A stretch of DNA of 64,000 nt, from NCBI GenBank assembly GCA_963281255.1, contig OY725499.1, positions 1,930,096-1,994,095 on the forward strand, read 5' to 3'. The notes below the pieces were generated by a model, which did not search any database, was not told where the DNA came from, and saw only the letters and a list, made by a program, of their open reading frames with translations. The translations under genes were made by a program, and so were the position numbers. The stretch comes from Aphrocallistes beatrix (taxonomy: Eukaryota > Porifera > Hexactinellida > Sceptrulophora > Aphrocallistidae). Positions 14,301-26,300 of this stretch are shown piece after piece (the first letter of the stretch is position 1; the number at the start of each line of letters is the position of its first letter).

Positions 14301-17300
14301 TAAAATGTTATACATAAAGATTATATACGTATCAATCAATGTATAAATTAAAATGGAAAAGTTTCGTAACATAAACCATATATCAAGGTTAAATTAAGCC
14401 AATGAGGCTAATGAGGTTAAATGGAAAAATCCCACTTGGGGGCTAAAAGGATTAAAAAAGCTTTTTTTGGGGCGAGCTACAAATTTTTAAAATTTTATTT
14501 TGATACTTGTACAAAAGTGGCCTTTTATGCAAATTTCCATTTCTGACCCTTCTGCCATAATTTAACTATAAAAATAGATTTGAATATGTACTATATGTTT
14601 CACATAGGGATTGTTTTGTGATCGGATAAATCGGAATGATATGATAAAAATGCTTATTTACCACATTATTCGTGATGGAATTATAACAACAAATAAATTT
14701 ACAAAGCTTTAGTCAAAGTCAATGTCAACATAAAAGTAATTACGTACACTATCATTAAGCAAATAACAATATCATTACATAATATTCGTTCCATAGGTTT
14801 GGAGAATTATATGTTACATTTCAAAGCCATTTTTAAACCAAAATTTCCCAGATCGAAAATGACTAATTATCCTTAGTCTTGTTTCTGAGATTATTAATGG
14901 TATTTATGTTGTTTTTAGTTATCATAATTATCCTACCTTTTTTTCTCAAAGCATTCCACAATTATACATTTCATTTTATTTTATTACAAGCGGCTTCTCG
15001 CACTTGCGTAGCGCGGCTTGCAAACACTTTGTGTTCGCAGAGTCGCCCGCGGGCTCCTGGAAATGTAAAATTCTGAAATCCCTACGAGTGAAAAATATTG
15101 AACTTTCACTAATCCATATCAAATGTATTTACTTTATGAATGTATTGTATATTTTTACTCAATATATCAATTGTACACAAAAGTAAACAAATAATTGATC
15201 ATCTAGATTCGAAAATATGATATTCGAAATCTACTCCCTTCAAAACCTTATAATAACCGTTGGAAGCTAGTCTCTAGCATATTTTTCAAATTCGTCAAAA
15301 TTTCATTTCTACACCTTTATGTATAATATATAAAGGTATAGGACATGTGCTTTTTCAATGCTATACACTATAATATTTGTATAGCATCCATAGGCGCAAA
15401 GTACGGTGGTGCAGGTGGTGCAAGTGCACCACTGACACTCTGAAATAAAAGTGTCGGTGGTGAAAGGTGGTGCAGCTGCTAGCTGTACTTTCTAATTTCA
15501 ACTCTTACAATTTAGCCACTACTCTTAAGGAAATATTTAATTTAGAATCTTGGAAATATGACATAAAAGTGTTAATTTGATCCTCCTGCTCCTGCTTCAT
15601 GTTGCTTCCTTTTACGCTTCACGCGTTCCTCTTCTTTTGAAGCTTCCTCTACCAGATTTCTAGCTTCCTTAGATGCTTTCTCAGCTTGTTTTCTGGCTCG
15701 CATTTCATTACTAGATCGATATTGTAACTAATATACTTAATTCACTACAAGTATGGCAGGAACGAAGGTTAAAATTACCTTTTTCGATGTTGCACTATCA
15801 ACTACTACATACGTACTATGTACTATATACAATATGACATATAGTTTAGAAAGTGTAGTAACGAACTGAGAATTTTAAAGGTATTGGTCCTATAAAAATA
15901 GCTGTATTGAGGTGCACCACTGGCAATTTTGATAACAAGTCAAAAGTTTGCGCCTATGATAGCATCACTTTCTATTTCTTATTGTGTTCAATATTGCATT
16001 GTGAAAAATTTTAGCTTTTCTCCGGAATGGAATCTTTTGAAGAAGGTAAACGGACTGTTATTTGGTTCTTATGGAAACAAGGGAAATCTGGTTCAGAGAT
16101 ATTAACTGAGATGTCAGAAGTGTAGGGAGATGAATGTCCAAAAAAGACGATGATCTACAAGTGGATTGAGCGATTTTCTGATGGGTGGAAGACTGTTGAA
16201 GATGCACCACGTAGTGGCCGTCCAAGTTCCACTATTTTCCGTGGTAACATCGAGTATGTGAAGAAGGCAATAGATGAGGATCGTCGTATCACTGTCAGAG
16301 AACTAGAAGAGAAGTTGGGAATCGCTAAAACATATATTCACCTTATACTTACTGAGCATCTTGGAATGACACGAGTTGTGGCTAAATGGGTCCCAAAACT
16401 TTTATCTGAACAACAGAAGCTTGCGCGATCTCAGGTTTGTCGAACTCTTATCAAGGCTTGGCAGCACGAGAAGGATTATCTCAAGCGCATTGTGACTGGA
16501 GATGAATCATGGTTCCATTTTTATGACCAGAATCTAAATTTCAGAGCAGCCAATGGAAAAGAAAAAATGAAGCCCCGCCAATCAAAGCCAAGTCCGTTCC
16601 ATCAGCGGGAAAGAGGATGGTCACAGTATTCTGGGGTTACGAAGGTTTTTACAGATTGAATGGTTGCCAGAGAAAACGACAATCAATAGTGATTATTACA
16701 TTAAAATTTTAAGGAATTTGCGTGAGAGAATCAAGAAAGAACGAAGAGGCAAGTTGACTTGTGGAATTTTGTTACAGCATGATAATGCAACACCTCATAT
16801 TTGTACAAGTTAGAAAACGAAGGCAGCTATTAACGAACTAGGCTTTGAATTGGTGCCACATCCTCCTTACAGCCCAGATTTAGCCCCCAGCGACTATTGG
16901 TTATTCGGGGAAATGAAAAGACCCTTACGTGGAAAGCGTTTTTCTAATTTTGAGGAACTCCAAACCGCCGTAAATACATAGGTAAAAGGTACCCCCAAAG
17001 AATTTTTTCCCACTGGAATTGAAAAGCTGCCAGAACGATGGCATAAATGTAATCTCCTAAAGGGTGAATATGTAGAAAAATGTAGTATTGAATTCGACTC
17101 ATAAAATATATTTTGTACACATTATTATAATGTTTCCGCGGACTTTTGGGACAACCCTCGTACAAAACAGAAAGAGAAGATGGAATGCTGACAAGTTAAA
17201 CGACAGGTAGTAAGTCTCTTCTAGGGGCGCACCATCAAATCCCCTGTATAGGAAAATACATGCAATAAAAGGTTAACTCGAATTCAGGACAAGGCGTATA

Positions 17301-20300
17301 AAGCCTCCTCCCCATGCAATATTATAAAATGTGTTTTCCTAAATTAATTGATTAAGTCAGCAAGCAAAAAATGGATATAATCATACAACGATCCTCTTCA
17401 AAACAAAGATATTGCAGTTAACGCTGCTACTATGGATAAATGCATTCAGCTATTGACTAAAATAATCACTAGTGAACCACCCACCAGGAAAATTGAGAAA
17501 ATGTATATGAATATTTTAATATCAATTGAGTGACAAAAGTTATTCTACACACACTACACTGGTAACGATAGAAAATAAATATTCGAAATATCTTTTGAAT
17601 TATTAAATGAAACTTGCAACAAAAAATTAATGTCCCACTGCTAAGTCATTTGGGGGGAATTTGAAAATTTGTCATGTGAGTGACAAAGCGCTACTCTACA
17701 CACTGGTGTAATTATTTAGACTCTAGTGCTTATACTTTTCGAGATATTCAAGTGAAATTGTGACATGCGAATCGGCTGCTAAGATAATATCACTCGTTAT
17801 AACCTCGAATTATTATCATTATAATTATTGTACAAAAACAATAAACTGAAAAAGTGGAGCATTTTGGTTGAAAACAGGCAATAGACAATAGTTATTGAGT
17901 TAAAAATAAATCCCAAAGTCAATGAAATATACTAGTGGTATAATTTTTTTCTAGAAAGAAAAATATAAATCGATCTTCTTAGCGACAACATAGTAGGCCA
18001 TGGCGTCATGACAACAGGGTTAACTAAGTTATATAGTACAAAGTTAAGGTTTGTCAAGTTGAGACAAATTGTGTTGAATATTAATTTATATAGGGCTGAT
18101 GACTAGAGCTAGTGGCACAAAATGGAACTCTCACCTATAACTAATATAAAGAACAAGTAAATTGACATAAGAATATTAAATAAATTTGATATAACAGTTT
18201 TAAAATTCAAAATATGGTATTAGGTTATATTAACAAACCTACAGAACCAGAGCTACTGATTGAAAATGGTCCCCCATCACTAAATAGAGTAAAGAAAAAT
18301 ATAGGATTCGAATCCAAATCATTCACTGTTAGAGTAACAATAACCTGACCCCCATTAGTATTTTCTGGAACATTCACACTTGTTAAACTGGAAATATTAA
18401 AAGAAGGACTGTTATCATTAATATCTTGAATAGAAATTGTAACCTAGATAAATGAAAACAATATTAAATACAGTAGTAGTATTAAAATCACTATGATTGG
18501 ATTTTGCACCATAAATAGATTCACTCATAAGCAACTAAGCAGACATGTCTTACATTTTAAAACGCTTGGACATTTTAGCTTATTTGTTTATTCAAAAAAT
18601 ATATAATATAAATAAGTATTGGTAAGTGTCGAATGGTGAGTCTATAAAAAAAGCAAAGCAAAATACTCATAGCGCTGCAAAACACATCAAAAAAATTTAC
18701 TACGTATATGCAGGGATTCATCCAGCTTTCCAAAGTCATACGCCTAAATGGACGCCACCATTTTACTACGCGCCTAGACTCTGCATTTTATATATGTTAA
18801 TGATACTCTAGTACAGTGTTTCTTAACCCTTTTAGACTTCCGCACCCCTTCAGCTTTCGAAATCAAATCTCACACCCCTTTTTAATATAAAGGTAGCGTC
18901 ATTACGCCTATTCAATAAAATGCATTGACCGACACATTATATGATTTGGGCATAGGGTTGTAAAGGGTGGGAAAATTTCCGGGAATATTCGTTTTTCTTT
19001 AATAATGAGAAATATTCAAAGATTTTACTGTGCCGACTATAATATTGTATAGTGGCCCAGTTCTAAAATGCAATATTTTGTTTGTTTGTATTTGTCAATA
19101 TACCTGTCCTGGCTACACCATTAACATTAAATTTGAGTCATAGCATTCTATACACTATATATAAAATTATCTCCAGACATTCATGATTTTATTGAAGGCA
19201 AGTACTAGGTTATTAATTATTTCTAAATATGGGTAGTTACAGTAAATTTAAAGTTGTATTAGAATTTTGATATGAAAGTAAACTAACTGATCTAACCAAT
19301 CTCTAGCCCAAAAGTCCACCAATCAGCACCATTGCCTTAGTGTATAGAATGCTATGGGCAAGTAGATATGAAAAGTCCATCTAATTTGCATCTCAGTATA
19401 CGATTTTCCAACTAGCTACAATTTTTGTATTCAATATTTTGAATTGTAATGTCATTCACGAGAATCACAAGATTCAGAACAATTATAGCCAATATACTTT
19501 TCATTTCAATGAGGTTAAATAAAACTCGGTTAAAATTTGTTAGATATTTATTGACTAGAGCTGTAGTCAATATATTATTATAAGCTATAAACTTCTGTTT
19601 ATCTCATATCAGTTTTAACTTAATAACTAGTCAGAAACGTATTGTTATAAGTATATAGAAGAATCAGATAACTTAGACTTACAACTAGTATTCGATTTTG
19701 TATTACATTTATTATTGATCTATCTTGAATCAGTTCGGCACTGGTTGTATAATTTACATTTTTTTAAACATTTATCCTTTATTTTTTGAGTATTTAGAGG
19801 CAAATAAAGAAAGGTTTTAATTGAATTCAATTTATTTTCCTCAGAGATATGGCTCGGAAACAATCAGATTTATTTAAACACTATACAGAAATTTCCAGGT
19901 CTTATAAATTCCCGGGAATATTCCCAGAAAGTTTCCAAAATTCCCGGAAACTTTCCTGGAAAGTTTCCACATTTGAAAATTCCCGGGAATTTTGCAACCC
20001 TATTTGGGCATGCCTAATTTCCGGGACGGGACAGAAAAGGTACTTAATTTCCGGGACGGGACGGGTTAAGATGCCTAATTTTCGGGACGGAACGGGTTAT
20101 GATACCTAATTCCCGGGACGGATTCCGTCCCGTCACGGAAATTAGGCATGCCCATATGATTTTGAAAAAGCACTTTCAAGAATACAATAAAATGTGCTAA
20201 AGCTAAACAATGCACTTCATTGAGTAGGCAAAATGGAACAAATATGTTATTACTTAGTAAATATTAATCAAGTGGCTATACTTTCTCGCACCCCCGGTTG

Positions 20301-23300
20301 AGAACCACTGCTCTAGTATATTAGTATTTTTTAAATCAACCAATTCTTCTAGAAATACATGTTTATTCTACCAATTGTAGACTCATTTGAAGTTGTTATC
20401 GTTACTATTTACAACTTTTAAAAAAATATTTACTTAGTCCTAATTAGTACATGTATTCGGTATTCACATACCTTTTACTTCTGAAATACTTGTATACGCG
20501 TATAGTTATAAATCCTTTCTATGATGCAACATAGGAAAAAATATGATATTGTAAAAATTTAGTCATATTGCTGCACGCCTAGTTAGGCGTATGCCACGCG
20601 CCTAAGTATGCGTATGCCGCGCGGCTAGCCCCCCAAAAATCATACGCCTAATTATGATCCATGGGATCAAATACGCGCCTCTAGGCGCGCCCAGTACGCA
20701 TGGATGAAAGCCTGCGTATATGGATTCTCCAGCTGAATAATTCTTTGTCATTTTCCTCAAATTAGACAAATAAATTGTCATTACAAACCCTAATAACGCT
20801 TCATTATTTACCGCTAAAAATTCCATTTTAGATTTTGCTGTCTCATTATGAGATCATCATGTTGCAGCATTCTCATAGAATCAAGCCTACCGAACAATTT
20901 AGCAATAATAAGTACACTTCTTGTTTTTTTCTCAAAAGGTAGTAAGCTTTGAATAATAAAAAATGTTGGTCGACAGACCGATCCAATCCAATAAATCAAT
21001 ATATAGACAATCGACAATTTTATCGATTGATTGTTTTATTGATCCTTTGGATTGTTTTAATGTTTATTTCCTAAATTTTTCTAGTTACTTTTGCTTCACT
21101 TAAGATTTATATTTAATTACAAATATTAACATGTGATTCTGGAGAACTAACTAAAGTTCTATACAAACTTTGGATTTTCTCTGTAACCACATTGATTTGG
21201 TTTATCATTCTTAATCATTTATCAAAGAGTTATAAAGCATAATCAATATGTTGAAAAAGTAGAAAAAATCGATGAATATCAATCGAATGCGATACAATCG
21301 ATAAAATCGAAGCAATCCAATCAGCAATCAACAATCGAGCATCTTGTGGATTGGATTGGCATCCCTGACTATAAAAGACTACTGTTGTTATTAAGACTTC
21401 TTAATACGCTACAACGCTACAACTGCACCAGAAATAGCAGTTATAATGCCTGGAGATGGTTAGACTGAAGGTGTGGCTACTAGGGATATAGTGCTGTATG
21501 TACTTACAGGTTTAAAACGTATCACTGAAAAAAATTGTGAATGCGATAGCCTCCATTATGTATTATTGTTTCTTACATGAGATAACGGCTGGCACCTGGG
21601 CATTCCTCACAGTATAGGGAAAGGATGTGTCACTGCAACGGAGTTCTACTCTTACCGCCTGATGGTGAGGAGCTCTCTGAGCTGATTGACGGAAAATTCG
21701 TCGCATCTATTTGTTACTATTTATATTCCGCCGCAAAAACACTCGCCTTTCCCATTTTTTGAGGCAAACTGCATCGTCCCAAAACGCTCCACTTCCACCT
21801 CGCCATATCAACATTCCAACCGAAAAAGCCATAGCAACCGCCCTCCCCAACCATATCTTCTAAACCTAAAAGCGCCCACTATCCTCCTCCGTTCCAAACG
21901 TTCCGTTCCTAAAAGCCCACCTTACCACATTCCGTAACCACAACCTAACAACCAAAAAAGCGTACAATTCACAACTGGATCCCATTCGCTTGTCATAAAA
22001 TTCCCAATCGACCGGCCTTTCAACCAATTCGCTCACCATAAAAGCCTGGACCACTCCTCCCGTTTCCGTATCTTCTAAACCTAAAGCACCGTCCTCGGCT
22101 TCCCATCAACCGTTTCCTAATCAAAAGTCACCGTCTCGCCTTCCGTTTCAACAATTCCCAATCAAAAGCCCCGATTCCGCATCCGTTTCAACAATTGCAA
22201 ACTCAAAAGCACCGTTTCACTGTAAATTTCCACAGATTTTCCATGCGACGAATTTTCCTATGTTCCGCTAGTATATTGTGGACATGTACGCAGTGGCGTG
22301 GTTAAGGGGGGGCCTAGGCCCCCCCCAAAATTTTTACAATTTACTAATTTAACCTACTCCCCCCCAAATTTTTTCACCTGGCCACGCCACTGCATGTACG
22401 CTAAGGTTGAGCAGCAAAGGTTGAACTACATAAAGTTAAGCCAGGAATAGATCAGAGAAAGGTCTGGCTGATGCTGTTTCTGCAGGTGACGTCAATCCTA
22501 TTGCCTATGGAAAGAGGATAATACTACTTTCTTTCTTTACTGGCAGTCCTCGACAGATGTTTGAGCTCTATCAGAACAGTATGTCTATCGTAAGGAAATA
22601 CGGTAAACCTGATTTATTCATTACATTTACATGTTGTAATGTCAAAGTGATGAAATTGACCATAAATATGTGTCTTCGAATAGAATCATGTCAGGAAAAT
22701 GAAGGTTACTAACTTCTTTGACTTTTATTGAAGGTAGGAGAAAGTAAGCCTCAGGATGAGAATTATATATCAGGCATTACAAGTGAAGAGGAGTTTGATG
22801 TTCATTTTGAGCTAATCAACATTCCAAATGAATGGGGTACAAATGTAGAATTAGCTATTTAAGGTTCACTAGTGCATATACATACGTACTTGTATTTTAA
22901 TGATTAATGCAACTAATAATGATCACCAGCTGTGGAAAGTTATGCACACAATATTGTACCCACTCTTTCCCTGTGCGACCCTACCTTTAATGGTCAGAAG
23001 GTTGGACGTAGTACTACATCAACTACACGACAGCGGTATGCGACACCATTTCGATCCATTTTATTACAGTAGCTCATAGGAATTTTTGTGTGACGAATTC
23101 AGGATTTGAAAGCTGGCTAGCTGGATTTCCTGTTGGTGGCGGTTTCTTGACGTGATGCCATGTATGGCTGCTTTGAGCGCCCCTGATTATATTTGGAGCT
23201 ACTCTAAATGCGAAATTACCACCCTCTGTATAATTATCTCAACTCCCTTTTTTGGTAAGTATATTATAATTAATTTACTCATGTAATAAATTATTTTCTC

Positions 23301-26300
23301 TAAAATAGTACAACGACATCGCGGAATATCTCATTCCACAAGATTCAATAGCACCAAATACAATTACAATATTACTGATTCAATTGATTGGAGGTTGCAA
23401 TCTCATTGCATAGTTGTGAGAACAATACTGCTTATATGATTCTTAACTGATATATGTATTCATATATGTTTTGAAGGCGATATCAGTGTGAGTATTATTA
23501 TAATGTGCTATTTTATTAATAATTTGAATTATTGAAATATTCGCATTAAAAGGGATCAGTGGACACCTAAATTAACTTCAATACCTGAATTTTGCTTTAA
23601 AATTAAGGGATTATCTAGTGATCCGAGTTGACTAACAAGTATGAGATTTCTACCTTGAAATTTGATGGATTTAGTTTGAGCTCGCAGATAGATTTCGTCA
23701 TTAGTTCCGGATGGGCATATTGAGTTTACTTTCAGAAATGTATTTTCAAGCCTGATTGAAATTTCAATCGAAATTCTATTGAACTAGAATTATATTTTGA
23801 AACAATGCAAATTAGGAATTAGATTATTACAAGTATTATAACTTTAAATTGAATACACGTAGTCGACGATAAAAATCAAAATTTATATTAAAGTTCTTTA
23901 ATGTAGCATAATTGAATCATAGACGTACAGGTAGAGAAGTCATAATCTACCAACTATTCCCACTAAAATTTGAAAGAAACGTGGGAAAGGTAATAGCAGA
24001 TGTACTCTCTTAAGTGCAAATATATTACAAAACGCAATAGATTGAACTACTGGATTACTCATGTACAGTGGTGCAATAGATTGAACTACTGGATTACTCA
24101 CGTACAGTGGTGCAATAGATTGAACTACTGGATTACTCATGTACAGTGGTGCAATAGATTGAACTACTGGAATACTCACGTACAGTGGTGCAATATATGG
24201 AACTACTGGATTACTCACGTACAGTGGTGCAATAGATGGAACTACTGGATTACTCATGTACAGTGGTGCAATAGATGGAACTACTGGATTACTCATGTAC
24301 AGTGGTGCAATAGATTGAACTACTGGATTACTCATGTACAGTGGTGCAATAGATTGAACTACTGGATTACTCACGTACAGTGGTGCAATAGATGGAACTA
24401 CTGGATTACTCATGTACAGTGGTGCAATAGATTGAACTACTGGATTACTCATGTACAGTGGTGCAATAGATTGAACTACTGGATTACTCATGTACAGTGG
24501 TGCAATAGATTGAACTACTGGATTACTCACGTACAGTGGTGCAATAGATTGAACTACTGGATTACTCACGTACAGTGGTGCAATAGATTGAACTACTGGA
24601 TTACTCATGTACAGTGGTGCAATAGATTGAACTACTGGATTACTCATGTACAGTGGTGCAATAGATTGAACTACTGGATTACTCATGTACAGTGGTGCAA
24701 TAGATTGAACTACTGGATTACTCACGTACAGTGGTGCAATAGATTGAACTACTGGATTACTCACGTACAGTGGTGCAATAGATTGAACTACTGGATTACT
24801 CACGTACAGTGGTGCAATAGATTGAACTACTGGATTACTCACGTACAGTGGTGCAATAGATTGAACTACTGGATTACTCATGTACAGTGGTGCAATAGAT
24901 TGAACTACTGGATTACTCATGTACAGTGGTGCAATAGATGGAACTACTGGATTACTCATGTACAGTGGTGCAATAGATTGAACTACTGGATTACTCACGT
25001 ACAGTGGTGCAATAGATTGAACTACTGGATTACTCACGTACAGTGGTGCAATAGATTGAACTACTGGATTACCCACGTACAGTGGTGCAATAGATTGAAC
25101 TACTGGATTACTCATGTACAGTGGTGCAATAGATTGAACTACTGGATTACTCATGTACAGTGGTGCAATAGATGAAACTACTGGATTACTCATGTACAGT
25201 GGTGCAATAGATTGAACTACTGGAATACTCACGTACAGTGGTGCAATAGATGGAACTACTGGAATACTCACGTACAGTGGTGTGAGCAAACATCAGACTT
25301 ATTCTATGGACATCTTATTTGATCAATCACTATAACCATGGAAAATAAAATTAATAAAAATAACATATTTGTTAAAAATCAAATCTCTATAGTCAAATAT
25401 CTGAGAATCCACCACCATGATTCAAAATCCTATTCTAGTTCTAGGAACACCGTATACATTATTGATTTTTCTTTTTTTGTTTTTTAGCCGTAAGTAAGAA
25501 TCATTGCCTCAAAATTTCACGAAAGTTGTACATCCATGGCTCCTGTTACAGGTGCTTCAGAAATTCACGCACCTCAAATTTTCACATTGTTTTTATATCT
25601 CTTACCATTAGTAAGATAAGCACCTTTTCAGCATAAAAACGTGGATTTAGATCTTTTCGTGGTATCATGGCATCATCATCTAGATGAAGTCCACTTTTTT
25701 TAGTGCATTTTTATTTCAACAAGCGCGCTTCGCTAGCTTACACACACACACACACACACACATACACACCACACACGCTAGTTATTGAGATTAATTCACT
25801 TTTGATAACAAACTGTAGCGAATGATAAGACAAGGACACGATTTTATCAAATAATTAGTCTAATTGAACACTGCAGATACATTCTGAGGATTATCGCGAA
25901 GGCACAGTTGAGTTTTGTTATCACATTCTAAAATTGCATCATCTATTATTTTATAAATATTTGTGTAGTGTGGCGTACAATGACTGGAACACAGTTAATA
26001 TTCAATCATGGCCTACTCAATACATGGACATATATGTCACCGAGAGTGCCTGTTTTAACATAGTTCAAAGTTTAATTAGGCCGATATATCAAAAAAGTAT
26101 ACGATATACCTTTGGAATGTATTATTACATGTACTAAAAAAGCAGAAGGGCAGAGTGGATTCATGCTAGACATTGCTAGTTTAGGAAATTGATGTCACAC
26201 TATGGTCAGTACTTAAAGTTTTATCAAAATTGTTTGAGACCGTCATACCCACGAAAGAGTTAGAAACGATATTGACGAAGACGAAGAGGTCGAGAGTAGA

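Larger units (their letters stand above)
18708..20720. mobile_element. Probable TIR element hosting a nested hAT stack
   Basis: The left end reads TATATGCAGGGATTCATCC and the right end GGATGAAAGCCTGCGTATA, which are imperfectly inverted. Internal CATACGCCTAA/TTAGGCGTATG words are also inverted around the hAT at 18814-20310. This implies an older element split by the hAT insertion. No transposase frame is seen. Confidence 0.45.
21430..22640 (+). pseudogene. Autonomous Helitron Rep remnant, split by two short elements
   Basis: The Rep protein of Helitrons starts rolling-circle transposition. At 21430-21680 the decayed frame reads APEIAVIMPGDG, ATRDIVLYV, LHYVLLF, GWHLGIPHSIGKG and VTATEFYSYRLMVRS, matching the region before the HUH nuclease. 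After an insertion (21689-22260) it resumes MFR*YIVDMY. After a second insertion (22291-22392) it continues AKVEQQRLNYIK, GLADAVSAGDVNPIAYGKR, SFFTGSPRQMFELYQNSMSI and KYGKPDLFITFTC. Several stops and the loss of the HUH, relaxase and helicase parts make it dead. It may be a relative of the source of the many non-autonomous copies. Confidence 0.82.

Noticed and set aside
21686-21937. Proline-rich 83-codon plus-strand frame
   Set aside because: It lies inside a non-coding TIR element and has no domain; C-rich short repeats explain it.
24033-25282. Could the regular array be a CRISPR?
   Set aside because: There are no unique spacers between the units and the host is a eukaryote.
23940-25289. 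449-codon minus-strand frame through the minisatellite, and a 391-codon plus-strand frame
   Set aside because: Both arise because the 39-bp unit has no stop in those frames. There is no splice site, start context or non-repeat domain, and the array lies inside a cadherin intron.
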